In this document: one piece after another, positions 52,316-60,784 of the stretch
Layout: the number at the start of each line of letters is the position of its first letter
Position numbering within the stretch: position 1 is the stretch's first letter
DNA from: Schaalia sp. JY-X169
Lineage (GTDB): Bacteria; Actinomycetota; Actinomycetes; Actinomycetales; Actinomycetaceae
Reading direction: 5' to 3'
Assembly (NCBI RefSeq): GCF_014069575.1
Contig: NZ_CP059675.1
Coordinates: forward strand, 186,001-250,000
Length of the DNA stretch: 64,000 nucleotides
Notes under the pieces: model-generated
Databases searched by the model: none
What the model saw: the letters and a program-made list of their open reading frames with translations, nothing else
What the model was told of the DNA's origin: nothing
Made by a program: the position numbers and the translations under genes

Positions 52316-53431
52316 ATGAGTAATGAGCCTAGTGTCCTAGATTTTATTCCACCTGCTAAGCCGATTATTGGTGAGGACGAGGTTGCTGCTGTTTCGGCTG
52401 TTTTGCGCTCGGGGATGGTGGCGCAGGGTCCGCAGGTGGCTGCTTTTGAGGAGGAATTCTCGGAGGCGCTGGTTGATGGGGCGTTTGCTGTTGCGGTGAA
52501 TTCGGGTACTTCTGCCTTGCATTTGGCGCTTCTTGCGTCTGGTGTTGGTCCGGGTGATGAGGTGATTGTTCCGTCGTTTACGTTTGCGGCGACGGCGAAC
52601 TCGGTGGCGATCACTGGTGCGACTCCGGTGTTTGTTGATATTGAGGCTGACTATTTCTGCATGGATCCCTCGGCTGCTGAGGCGGCGATTACGGAGCGTA
52701 CTAAGGCGATTATGCCGGTGCATTTGTATGGGCATCCAGCGGCGATGGGTGAGTTTGAGGCGATTGCTGATAAGCATGGGATTGCTTTGTTTGAGGATGC
52801 CGCCCAGGCGCATAATGCGTCTTTGCATGGTCGTAAGGTGGGCACGTTTGGTTTAGCGGCAGCGTTTTCCTTGTATCCGACGAAGAATATGACTTCGGGT
52901 GAGGGTGGGATGATCACTACCGGTAGTGAAGAGGTAGCGCGTCGGGCCCGTATCCTGCGTAATCAGGGGATGGCGAAGCAGTACGCCAATGAGCTGGTTG
53001 GTTTGAATAATCGCATGACGGATATTCATGCGGCGATTGGTCGCGTCCAGCTCGGTAAGGTTGGGGGTTGGACCAAGCAGCGTCAGGATAACGCGGCGTT
53101 CTTGTCGGAAAACCTTGAGGGCGTTATTGTGCCTCCGGTGGCTGATGGTGCGGTGCATGTGTATCACCAGTACACGATTCGTGTTCCTGAGGGTCGTGAC
53201 GAGTTTGTTGAGACCCTGCGTAATGAGTACAACGTGGGTTCGGGCGTGTATTACCCGATCCCGAATCATCGCCTGCCGTCTTTGGAGAAGTATGCTCCCG
53301 GTTTGGATCTGCCGGTAACTGAGCAGGTTGCCAAGGAGTGCATTTCCCTGCCGGTGCATCCCTCCTTGTCGCAGGCTGATTTGGAGCGGATCGTTACCGC
53401 TGTGAATGAGACTGCGAAGGCTGGAGCATAA
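52316..53431 (+). CDS. DegT/DnrJ/EryC1/StrS aminotransferase (WbpE-like)
   Basis: A 371-aa PLP enzyme that places an amino group on a nucleotide-linked keto-sugar. The fold-type I pattern shows NSGTSALHLAL, VPSFTFAATANSV, the acidic ring-contact in EDAAQAHNA, the PLP-lysine in SLYPTKNMTSGEGG and NNRMTDIHAAIGRVQL. Its coding strand is visibly T- and G-rich at third positions (many GTT, GCG, TTG, TTT) unlike the C-rich neighbours, possibly from transfer. It sits 72 bp after the acetyltransferase and 3 bp before the oxidoreductase. Confidence 0.9.
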   Translation: MSNEPSVLDFIPPAKPIIGEDEVAAVSAVLRSGMVAQGPQVAAFEEEFSEALVDGAFAVAVNSGTSALHLALLASGVGPGDEVIVPSFTFAATANSVAITGATPVFVDIEADYFCMDPSAAEAAITERTKAIMPVHLYGHPAAMGEFEAIADKHGIALFEDAAQAHNASLHGRKVGTFGLAAAFSLYPTKNMTSGEGGMITTGSEEVARRARILRNQGMAKQYANELVGLNNRMTDIHAAIGRVQLGKVGGWTKQRQDNAAFLSENLEGVIVPPVADGAVHVYHQYTIRVPEGRDEFVETLRNEYNVGSGVYYPIPNHRLPSLEKYAPGLDLPVTEQVAKECISLPVHPSLSQADLERIVTAVNETAKAGA

Positions 53432-53434
53432 CTG

Positions 53435-54442
53435 ATGAGTGAAACAGCAAAGCAGGCCGCGTTGCGGGTTGGTGTGTTGGGGATTGGTTCCATGGGGCGT
53501 CACCATGTGCGTAACGCCCGCGCCCTGGACGGGTTTGAACTGGTTGCCGTGGCTGACCCTTCCGGTGACAGGTTTGGTGTCGCTGGTGGTCTAACCGTGC
53601 TACCGGACGTGGAGTCCCTCATTGAAGAGGGTCTGGATGCAGCCATTGTGGCGGTGCCAACCGTGTATCACGAGGATGCGGCACTAAAGTTGGCGGCTGC
53701 TGGCGTTCACACCATGATTGAAAAACCCCTCTCCGGCAGTGTGGAATCAGGCGAACGCATCGCGAAGGCTTTTGATGAGGCTGGCCTAGTTGGTGCGGTG
53801 GGGTATGTGGAGCGTTGTAACCCGGCCCTACTTGATATGCGCAGGCGGATTGCTGAGGGCCAGTTAGGTGAGGTCTACCAGGTCGTGACCCGCAGGCAGT
53901 CTCCCTACCCGGCGCGCATCAGTGATGTCGGTGTGGTTAAGGATCTGGCCACTCACGATGTTGATTTAGCCGCGTGGATTGCCGGGTCACCCTATGAGTT
54001 GGTGTTCGCTCAAACCGCGCACCGCTCAGGCCGCGCCCATGAGGACATGGTTACCGTCTCAGGCCGCTTCCAAAACGGGGTACTGGTCTCTAACCTGGTG
54101 AACTGGCTGACCCCCTTCAAGGAACGCCTCACCGTGGTAACAGGTGAACACGGCGCCCTGGTCGCGGATACTGCCCTGGGAGACCTGACGTTCTACGAGA
54201 ATGGCTCCTTCCCTGTCGAATGGGACCAGATCGCTGCCTTCCGCGGCGTAAGCGAGGGACAGGTAACCCGTTACGCCCTGCAAAAGCGTGAACCCCTAGC
54301 CGTGGAACAAGCCAACTTCCGTGACGCCATCAACGGAGACGCAAACAACCACGTCACCATGGAACAAGGCCTCCAAGCACTAAAAGTCACCGAAGCCATC
54401 CTCCAAAGCGCAGCATCGGGTAACAGCGTCCGCATCCCGTAG
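53435..54442 (+). CDS. Gfo/Idh/MocA oxidoreductase (WbpB-like)
   Basis: A 335-aa NAD-dependent dehydrogenase with a Rossmann start (RVGVLGIGSMGRHHVRNA), the EKPLSGSVESG lysine motif of the family and the DLATHDVDLAAWI catalytic His region. In the UDP-GlcNAc(3NAc)A pathway WbpB oxidises the 3-position before WbpE aminates it. A UDP-GlcNAc 6-dehydrogenase (WbpA) would be needed as first step and is not in the window. The next gene's ATG follows its TAG directly. Confidence 0.88.
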   Translation: MSETAKQAALRVGVLGIGSMGRHHVRNARALDGFELVAVADPSGDRFGVAGGLTVLPDVESLIEEGLDAAIVAVPTVYHEDAALKLAAAGVHTMIEKPLSGSVESGERIAKAFDEAGLVGAVGYVERCNPALLDMRRRIAEGQLGEVYQVVTRRQSPYPARISDVGVVKDLATHDVDLAAWIAGSPYELVFAQTAHRSGRAHEDMVTVSGRFQNGVLVSNLVNWLTPFKERLTVVTGEHGALVADTALGDLTFYENGSFPVEWDQIAAFRGVSEGQVTRYALQKREPLAVEQANFRDAINGDANNHVTMEQGLQALKVTEAILQSAASGNSVRIP

Positions 54443-56560
54443 ATGACGCAAGTACTTTCGCAAGCACCCGCCCCCAGATCACAAACGGGGGCGGGTGCCT
54501 CGCACTTTCGGCTCGACATTCAGGGCCTGCGCACCATTGCTGTCGGTGCTGTCGTTCTTTTTCACCTCTGGCCTCTGCGGCTTACGGGAGGCTTTGTCGG
54601 CGTCGACGTATTCTTCGTCATATCCGGCTTCCTCATTACCGGCCACCTTTTGCGGGAAGTGAACCTGACGGGATCTATACGGTTGGGGCGCTTTTGGTCC
54701 CGTCGCATTGCGCGCCTGTTACCCGATTCCTTCCTGGTCCTCCTTTTAGTTGCAATCGCGACGTTCGTGATAGTGCCGAGAGATCGTTGGACTGATTATT
54801 TCGCTCAGATTCGCGCCAGTGCGCTCTACTTTGAGAACTGGCAGCTGGCGTGGGACGCTGTGGACTACATGGCTGCGGATTCACAGCCCACGGCGGTTCA
54901 GCACTACTGGTCCCTCTCCGTTGAAGAGCAGTTCTATGCTGTGTGGCCTCTTCTCCTCGTCCTCGCCCTGTTCGTCGTAAAGCGGTTTGCTGGTGCATAC
55001 AAGGCGCAAACCGTTCTCCTGGTTCTACTGTCCACTGTGGTCGCAGCATCTCTGTGGTACTCGGTCGTTGCTACCAATCGTCAGCAGTCATGGGCCTACT
55101 TCGCTTCTTTTACCCGTGTTTGGGAGTTCGCAGCGGGCGGCATCGTGGCCTTGACAGCGGGGGTGGTGGGACACCGGATCCTGGGTAGTCTGGGGGCAGC
55201 TCTTGCCGGATGGTTGGGGATCGCCCTCATCATCTGGTCTGCAGTCAACTACTCTGGCCTGACGATGTTCCCCGGGTATGCGGCATTAGTTCCAGTCGTG
55301 GGGACAATGCTTGTTCTGTACTTTGGGAACTCCACGTCGGCGTGGTCCCCGAAAACATTTCTGTCACTCCGGCCCATGGTGTGGATTGGGGGAATTTCCT
55401 ACGCTGTGTACCTTTGGCACTGGCCTCTGGTCGTCATGATTCCGTTTGTGACCGGACATCAACTTACGACTCTCGAGAAACTGGCCATCGGCGTCGCCAC
55501 GTTGGTACTGGCGCAAGTTAGCACCAAGTTCGTTGAAGATCCGATGCGTAGAGGGCGTCTTCTGGGGGTTCCTGTACGCGCGTTTGCCTTTGCGATTGTT
55601 GGTGCGATCATCTTCGTTGGCATCACTGCGGTCGGCACCTGGCAGCTGGTTCGAGAGAAAGAGGCAGCTGAACTAGCGGTAGCTGAGCGCGTAGCACAGC
55701 CATGCATCGGCCCCTCCGCCCTCGACCCCAACAATGGCTGCGGCGACCCCATGGGCACAGGGGAATACCTGGTCGCTCCCGAGGTTGTGGCTACCCAGAA
55801 CGAGGACGTGCCATTCAAAGAATGCCAGGTAGGTATAAGGACAAGCGACGTCATCGAGTGCGCGCTTGGTGTGGACCCCTCGGAGGCAACGCGTCACCTG
55901 ATGCTGGTAGGGGACTCGCACGCCACTCAATGGGCGCCTGGGTTGAGCGAGGCGGCACACGAACATGAATGGACGGTTGACACCTTCATGAAGTCTTCCT
56001 GTCCTCTCACACTTTCGCGGAGGGTTTTGGACAGTGAGCAGACATCGGAAGCCGGTGACTCGTGTGAGGCTTGGAGCGCCGAGGTCCTAGAGAGGGTCAA
56101 ACAGAGTGACGCTGACGCCGTTGTGCTCACCAGTTATCAGAGCGCGTATGAGTGGGCTGAGAGAGCAGATGTGCCAGGGTACGGAGATCCTGTCGATGGA
56201 TTTGCCGCAGTGTTCGCCCAAATTGCCGATACGGGTAAGGATGTCGTGGTGATCAAAGCAGTCCCACGGACCGCTGGCAGTCCCGTTCCCGGTTGTCTAG
56301 TCTCGAATGGCAGGACGTTGGAGTCCTGTGGACTGCTTCGCGAGGACGCCCTTCCCGACGATCTCATGGCTGCTGCCGTCGAAAAGCTTGACCGACCCGA
56401 CGTTCGCATTGTGGACCTTGATGACCAGTTCTGCGATGACACTTGGTGTTACCCGGTGGTGGGAGATGTGGTCGTCTACAGGGACTATAGCCACCTGGCT
56501 CCGGACTACGCCAAGCTCCTCATGCCCTGGGTCCTGCCCGCCTTGGAAGGCGCCCAATAA
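54443..56560 (+). CDS. OatA-like membrane acyltransferase (acyltransferase-3 plus SGNH domain)
   Basis: A 705-aa membrane enzyme that acylates a cell-surface sugar polymer or peptidoglycan. The acyltransferase-3 part (~24-410, about ten to eleven helices) starts FRLDIQGLRTIAV and has FFVISGFLITGHLL and YWSLSVEEQFYAVWP. The extracytoplasmic SGNH hydrolase-like part (~425-700) has VGDSHATQWA and the Asp-x-x-His pair in RDYSHLAPDYA. The ATG lies immediately after the preceding TAG without a Shine-Dalgarno, and codons 8-19 contain a perfect 12-bp hairpin. No later in-frame start is available before the conserved domain. Confidence 0.9.
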   Translation: MTQVLSQAPAPRSQTGAGASHFRLDIQGLRTIAVGAVVLFHLWPLRLTGGFVGVDVFFVISGFLITGHLLREVNLTGSIRLGRFWSRRIARLLPDSFLVLLLVAIATFVIVPRDRWTDYFAQIRASALYFENWQLAWDAVDYMAADSQPTAVQHYWSLSVEEQFYAVWPLLLVLALFVVKRFAGAYKAQTVLLVLLSTVVAASLWYSVVATNRQQSWAYFASFTRVWEFAAGGIVALTAGVVGHRILGSLGAALAGWLGIALIIWSAVNYSGLTMFPGYAALVPVVGTMLVLYFGNSTSAWSPKTFLSLRPMVWIGGISYAVYLWHWPLVVMIPFVTGHQLTTLEKLAIGVATLVLAQVSTKFVEDPMRRGRLLGVPVRAFAFAIVGAIIFVGITAVGTWQLVREKEAAELAVAERVAQPCIGPSALDPNNGCGDPMGTGEYLVAPEVVATQNEDVPFKECQVGIRTSDVIECALGVDPSEATRHLMLVGDSHATQWAPGLSEAAHEHEWTVDTFMKSSCPLTLSRRVLDSEQTSEAGDSCEAWSAEVLERVKQSDADAVVLTSYQSAYEWAERADVPGYGDPVDGFAAVFAQIADTGKDVVVIKAVPRTAGSPVPGCLVSNGRTLESCGLLREDALPDDLMAAAVEKLDRPDVRIVDLDDQFCDDTWCYPVVGDVVVYRDYSHLAPDYAKLLMPWVLPALEGAQ
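54464..54498 (+). promoter_or_regulatory. GC-rich hairpin inside the start of the acyltransferase gene
   Basis: GCACCCGCCCCC and its exact complement, 11-nt loop, 21 bp after the start codon. It has the strength of an intrinsic terminator stem but lies in coding sequence and lacks a clear T-run (TCGCACTTT follows). It may limit read-through from the sugar operon or slow early translation. Confidence 0.6.
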
Positions 56561-56685
56561 ATACATCAGTGTAGTTTTCATTAGTGAGTGTGGCCCCTAG
56601 TCAAGGGGTGTTACGGTTGTTGTTGGTGTGACGATTGTTGTCTATCACCAGCTCAACAGCAGGCGTAATTGGAGTGTGATTCCGC

Positions 56686-59600
56686 ATGGCAGCAGTGCCG
56701 CAACGGAGAACCGGGTCGGGGCGGACAGGTGCCGCAATAGCCTCACTTGGCGCATGTTGCGCCCTTGTGATGGGGACAGCATTGGTGGGGCTAAGCGCCC
56801 CGGCTGCCGCAGCAGACGATAGTCCTGTGTCTGTTGAACCTACGGTCAGTGAAGTCGGGTTCGTCGAAGCTGCGGTTGAGTCCGGATACACGGATGGTGA
56901 AGCGGTTCCAGAGGAGGTCGGAGACCTTCAACAGGTGGAAGCCGTTGCCCCCGGTTCCGTGGAACAGTTGGATGCGGACGTTGACGCACAGGCGCGTCGC
57001 GCCCTCGAAGGTGAAGTAGACGTCAATATCGTTCGCACTGATCTCAAGACCGATAACGCTCTGATTGCTGTCACTTGGGATCCGCAGGCGACAGATCCGG
57101 AGTTGGTCTCTCTGCGCTATCTACTTGATGGAACGTGGTCTGAGTGGGTCTCTCTGGAGGTTGCAGAAGAACCAGGGGATGAGACGGAAGGCGCAGCTAC
57201 CGTAGCTGGGACAGAGCCGTTCTCACTGTTCTTTGCGGATGCAGTTGAGGTGGTAGCGCGCGGCACGGATGACGTGTCGATTCCCGGATTAACGCTGGTT
57301 GTCATTGATGCCGAGTCAACTGAACCACTTGAGAACAACCTCGCTGAACTTGCGGAAGAGGCCTCGGACGAAGATGCAGTGGAAGAAACTGCTGTGGAAG
57401 AAACAGTGCCGGACCAAGAAGAGCCAGTCGAGGGTAACCCACAATCGGAGACAAGCGTCGGTGACGAACTGCTTGAGCTGGAAGGTGCTGTTGAAGGCAC
57501 TGGTGCCTCATTCCGCAGCGCATCGACATCCGTTCTCAGTTCAAGTGTTGGCGGTGTAATTCCTGCAGCTTTGAACTCAGCTGGCACGGTTTTTGACACC
57601 GGTTACGCAGGCTTGAAGATCAACACCCGAAAGGCGTGGGGTGCCAACGAATCGTTGATGACTTGGACGCCAAAGGCCAACAAGATTCAGGGTGCAGTAA
57701 TTCACCACACTGAGAGCTCTAACAACTACACGCAGGCTCAGGTAGCCCAGCAAATCCGCAATATCTACGAATACCATGCGGTGGAACTTAAGTGGGGCGA
57801 CATCGGTTACAACGTCATTGTCGATCAGTTCGGTGGAGTTTGGGAAGGTCGCGCCGGAGGACTGACGAACCAGATCCATGCGGCGCATGCCGGAAACGCA
57901 AACGGGACGACCTTTGGGATTACTGTCATGGGTGGCTTCATGGATGTGGCCCCGATCGCTGCTGCACAAGACTCGGTTGCAAAGACGATTGCTTGGAAGC
58001 TGCAGCTGCACGGCATCAACTCTGTCGACGGAAAAATCTCGGTACTGCACCAAAGTGGAAAGTACGTTTCGGTCCCAGTTGTCTCTGCACATCGTGACGT
58101 AGGATGGACAGACTGCCCGGGCGATGCGTTCTACACAAGAATGCCCAGCGTTCGCACAGCAGTGCAGAAGTACTTGACGGAGTCGATGATTGTTACTCCC
58201 ACACCCAATCCGCCAACGGCGCCAACCACGAGTTTCGATGCTGCGAACGTCATTTCTGACAGTCGATTCTATGATTCTAACGCCATGTCTGAGGCTCAAA
58301 TCAAAAACTTCATTCAAACAACGGGCAAAGATTGCAAACCCGGGTCAGGGACAACGTGCTTGAAAGACACCGTTTTTCCAACGCAGAATCTCAAGACATT
58401 GCGCGGCGGATGTGCTGCTCTGAGCATGTCCGGGAACCAAAGTCCCTGGACCATCATCGACAAGACTGCCAAGGCTTGTGGTTTGAGCCCCGAAGTCATC
58501 TTGGTTACCTTACAGAAGGAACAGTCTGGCCTTACTCAGCCTAGGTCTGCAGCCTCATGGGCCAAAGCAATGGGTAGCGGTTGCCCCGACGGTAGTGGCT
58601 GTGATGCTGCGCAGGGAGGGTTCCAAAAGCAGATTTACTACGGGGCCGACAAGCTGGTTTCGTACAAAATCCAGTCACAGGCTGGACATGTTGACGCATT
58701 CAAGTCCGGCAAGGCCATGACTGTCCTACAGAATCCTGGGACGGCCTGCGGCTCATCGAGTCTGAAGTTTGCAAACGTCGCAACGGCTTCGCTTTACGAG
58801 TACACGCCATACATTGGCAACGCAGGCAAGGCTGGCTGTTCCACAATCGGCCAGAAGATGTTCTGGGACCTGATGAACCGGTATTTTCCGGCCTCGACAA
58901 CCACCCCGGTAACGCCACCGACGACACCCCCTGTAACACCTCCTGTTGTGACGCAGCCCAAGCCAGCCGTGAGCTGGCAAAAGACTGTCCAAATCGGCAG
59001 AGGTTGGCCCACAAAATCCATCTTCCCCGGTGACTGGGATAAGAATGGCCAGCCCGACATGATGCTCATCAATGCCAAGGGTGACCTCATTCTTTATCGA
59101 GGCCTCCCGGGGGAGAGGTTCCAATCTCCGGTGAAGATCGGCCAGGGCTGGAATGTCATGGATTGGGTACAAGGCGGGGTTGACTGGAATGGTGACGGAA
59201 ACATGGACCTCCTGGCTCGCGTTAAGTCGACCGGTGAGCTCTACATGTATCCGGGTAATGGCAGAGGCGGGTTTAATGGAAAAGTCCGTATCGGGGTCAA
59301 GTGGCAGAACCTCAAGAACCTTGTCGTGACCCAGACCGCTAAGGGGCCTGGCATCTATGCGATCAGCGGTGACCAAATGCTCTACTACCCGGGGAATGGC
59401 CGTGGCGGATTTAATGCCAAACGCGCTTTGGGATTCGGATGGAAGAACATGACTGCACTGATTCCTGCGGGCGATTGGACTGGAGACAAGATTCCTGACC
59501 TCCTAGTGCGTGACTCCAAAGGGCTTCTGTTCCTCTACTCAGGGACCGCTGCAGGGACTCCTGGAACCAGAGCTCAGGTTGGTACTGGCTGGAATGTGAT

Positions 59601-59694
59601 GAGGACCATTGGCCCAGCCAACGCAACCAAGTCGAAGAGTGCCCTGTGGGCAGTGCGCAATGACGGGGCGTTGATGTCCTACAAGATCCATTAG
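56686..59694 (+). CDS. Secreted N-acetylmuramoyl-L-alanine amidase with lysozyme-like and FG-GAP/VCBS-like repeats
   Basis: A 1002-aa exported cell-wall hydrolase. The signal peptide ends near APAAAADD (~45). An acidic disordered region (~50-300) follows. The PGRP/amidase-2 domain (~310-500) has VIHHTESSNN (zinc His ~339), WGDIGYNVI and AHRDVGWTDCPGD (zinc His and Cys). A Cys-rich lysozyme/transglycosylase-like module (~520-735; SPEVILVTLQKEQSG) comes next, then a Pro/Thr linker. FG-GAP-like repeats end the protein (~765-1000; GDWDKNGQPDM, GGVDWNGDGNMDL). Two hydrolase-like modules plus a repeat propeller suggest septum or daughter-cell separation. The 125-bp leader contains a small CCCCT-AGTCA-AGGGG hairpin (56594-56608). 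Confidence 0.88.
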   Translation: MAAVPQRRTGSGRTGAAIASLGACCALVMGTALVGLSAPAAAADDSPVSVEPTVSEVGFVEAAVESGYTDGEAVPEEVGDLQQVEAVAPGSVEQLDADVDAQARRALEGEVDVNIVRTDLKTDNALIAVTWDPQATDPELVSLRYLLDGTWSEWVSLEVAEEPGDETEGAATVAGTEPFSLFFADAVEVVARGTDDVSIPGLTLVVIDAESTEPLENNLAELAEEASDEDAVEETAVEETVPDQEEPVEGNPQSETSVGDELLELEGAVEGTGASFRSASTSVLSSSVGGVIPAALNSAGTVFDTGYAGLKINTRKAWGANESLMTWTPKANKIQGAVIHHTESSNNYTQAQVAQQIRNIYEYHAVELKWGDIGYNVIVDQFGGVWEGRAGGLTNQIHAAHAGNANGTTFGITVMGGFMDVAPIAAAQDSVAKTIAWKLQLHGINSVDGKISVLHQSGKYVSVPVVSAHRDVGWTDCPGDAFYTRMPSVRTAVQKYLTESMIVTPTPNPPTAPTTSFDAANVISDSRFYDSNAMSEAQIKNFIQTTGKDCKPGSGTTCLKDTVFPTQNLKTLRGGCAALSMSGNQSPWTIIDKTAKACGLSPEVILVTLQKEQSGLTQPRSAASWAKAMGSGCPDGSGCDAAQGGFQKQIYYGADKLVSYKIQSQAGHVDAFKSGKAMTVLQNPGTACGSSSLKFANVATASLYEYTPYIGNAGKAGCSTIGQKMFWDLMNRYFPASTTTPVTPPTTPPVTPPVVTQPKPAVSWQKTVQIGRGWPTKSIFPGDWDKNGQPDMMLINAKGDLILYRGLPGERFQSPVKIGQGWNVMDWVQGGVDWNGDGNMDLLARVKSTGELYMYPGNGRGGFNGKVRIGVKWQNLKNLVVTQTAKGPGIYAISGDQMLYYPGNGRGGFNAKRALGFGWKNMTALIPAGDWTGDKIPDLLVRDSKGLLFLYSGTAAGTPGTRAQVGTGWNVMRTIGPANATKSKSALWAVRNDGALMSYKIH

Positions 59695-59812
59695 ATAAGC
59701 GCTGTGTATTGTTTGAGATTCCAGGATTCTTGATGGCAGATAGTGGCTACGTGATGGAGACTGTCGTTCCGGGATCTGCGTTTTTCGGACGATGCTGAGC
59801 GGTCTTCGATTC

Positions 59813-60784
59813 CTACCGTGATAGGGCTCCAGCTCTGCTCTTGAGTCCAGACCAAGCTCCGCGTAGACGCCGCTTTGAGAGCTGAACCTTATCGGCGCGA
59901 AGCGCGTAGGGGCCCCGCTTGGATACGGCCATTATGGGGACTTGGTGCGCTCCGTAGTTACGATTTCGTCGCTCGATGGACTTCATCATGGATCCTTGGA
60001 GGTCAAGGATGCTTGAGCGCCCTCTTGCTATCTCGATGGCCTTCCAACGGGCGATAATCATCCCGTTCTGGTCACGCAACGCCTCGTCCACGCCACTCAT
60101 AAGCGAGTGAGTCACATTGCCATAGTGAACCATGTATATTCCTGCATGGGGAACTCCCGTGCTCTGGTCGCGAGCGATCACTATCGATCTACTTGCATTC
60201 TTAACCACAGCCTCATCGATCTGGTTAACAAACTCGTCAGAGTAAGGTACTGCACGTCCTTGTCGTTCGAACGTGCTTCGATTCAGAGCCAGAAATGTCT
60301 CGAGATCATCTTCGACTTGAGCAGCCAGTGTTCGCTCTGCCTTGCGAAGTTGAGATCGGTTTCGCTTATCCATTTCCCTTAGGATCACATCCAAACTCGC
60401 ATCTAGTCCTATCTGATATGTGTAGCGAGTCGTTTCTGTGTATCCGCTCCAATAGAACGGTAGCCAGTTTGTCATCTCGGGCGGGAAAACCTGGTAGAAG
60501 CTGTCGTGTGGAGGCAACGCATCGATAAGCTCTGCAAGCAGCTGATTGGTTCTTCCGAGAGCCTTTGCGTAGCCCGCACCGGTATCTTTCAGCCACGGTC
60601 CAAGTGTCTGCGTCAGGGCCGGCTGCGTCAGACGCCGGTTCTTGGACTGACCCTCAAGGGTAAACGGGAGGCGCGCGATCGTCTCTCCTCCGGACTGGAT
60701 CGACACTTCTTCCCACTGTCCCGGGGCGGTTGCGTCGAGCCACCACGGTTCCTGAAAGACGGAATAGTATCGTGGCTTATTCAT
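59813..60784 (-). CDS. FemAB/BioF2-like GNAT acyltransferase
   Basis: A 323-aa cytoplasmic protein with a double-GNAT pattern: SVFQEPWWLDA at the N-terminus, a basic central helix (MDKRNRSQLRKAERT) and IARWKAIEIARGRSSILDLQGSM in the second domain. It resembles Acetyltransf_6/FemAB-type enzymes that use acyl-tRNA or acyl-CoA to decorate envelope precursors, with a basic C-terminal tail. No Fem-specific residues are certain, so the donor is open. ATG 60784 overlaps the end of the upstream GNAT gene by 8 bp, so the pair is an operon. The 118 bp downstream contain nothing evident. Confidence 0.7.
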   Translation of the reverse strand: MNKPRYYSVFQEPWWLDATAPGQWEEVSIQSGGETIARLPFTLEGQSKNRRLTQPALTQTLGPWLKDTGAGYAKALGRTNQLLAELIDALPPHDSFYQVFPPEMTNWLPFYWSGYTETTRYTYQIGLDASLDVILREMDKRNRSQLRKAERTLAAQVEDDLETFLALNRSTFERQGRAVPYSDEFVNQIDEAVVKNASRSIVIARDQSTGVPHAGIYMVHYGNVTHSLMSGVDEALRDQNGMIIARWKAIEIARGRSSILDLQGSMMKSIERRNRNYGAHQVPIMAVSKRGPYALRADKVQLSKRRLRGAWSGLKSRAGALSR

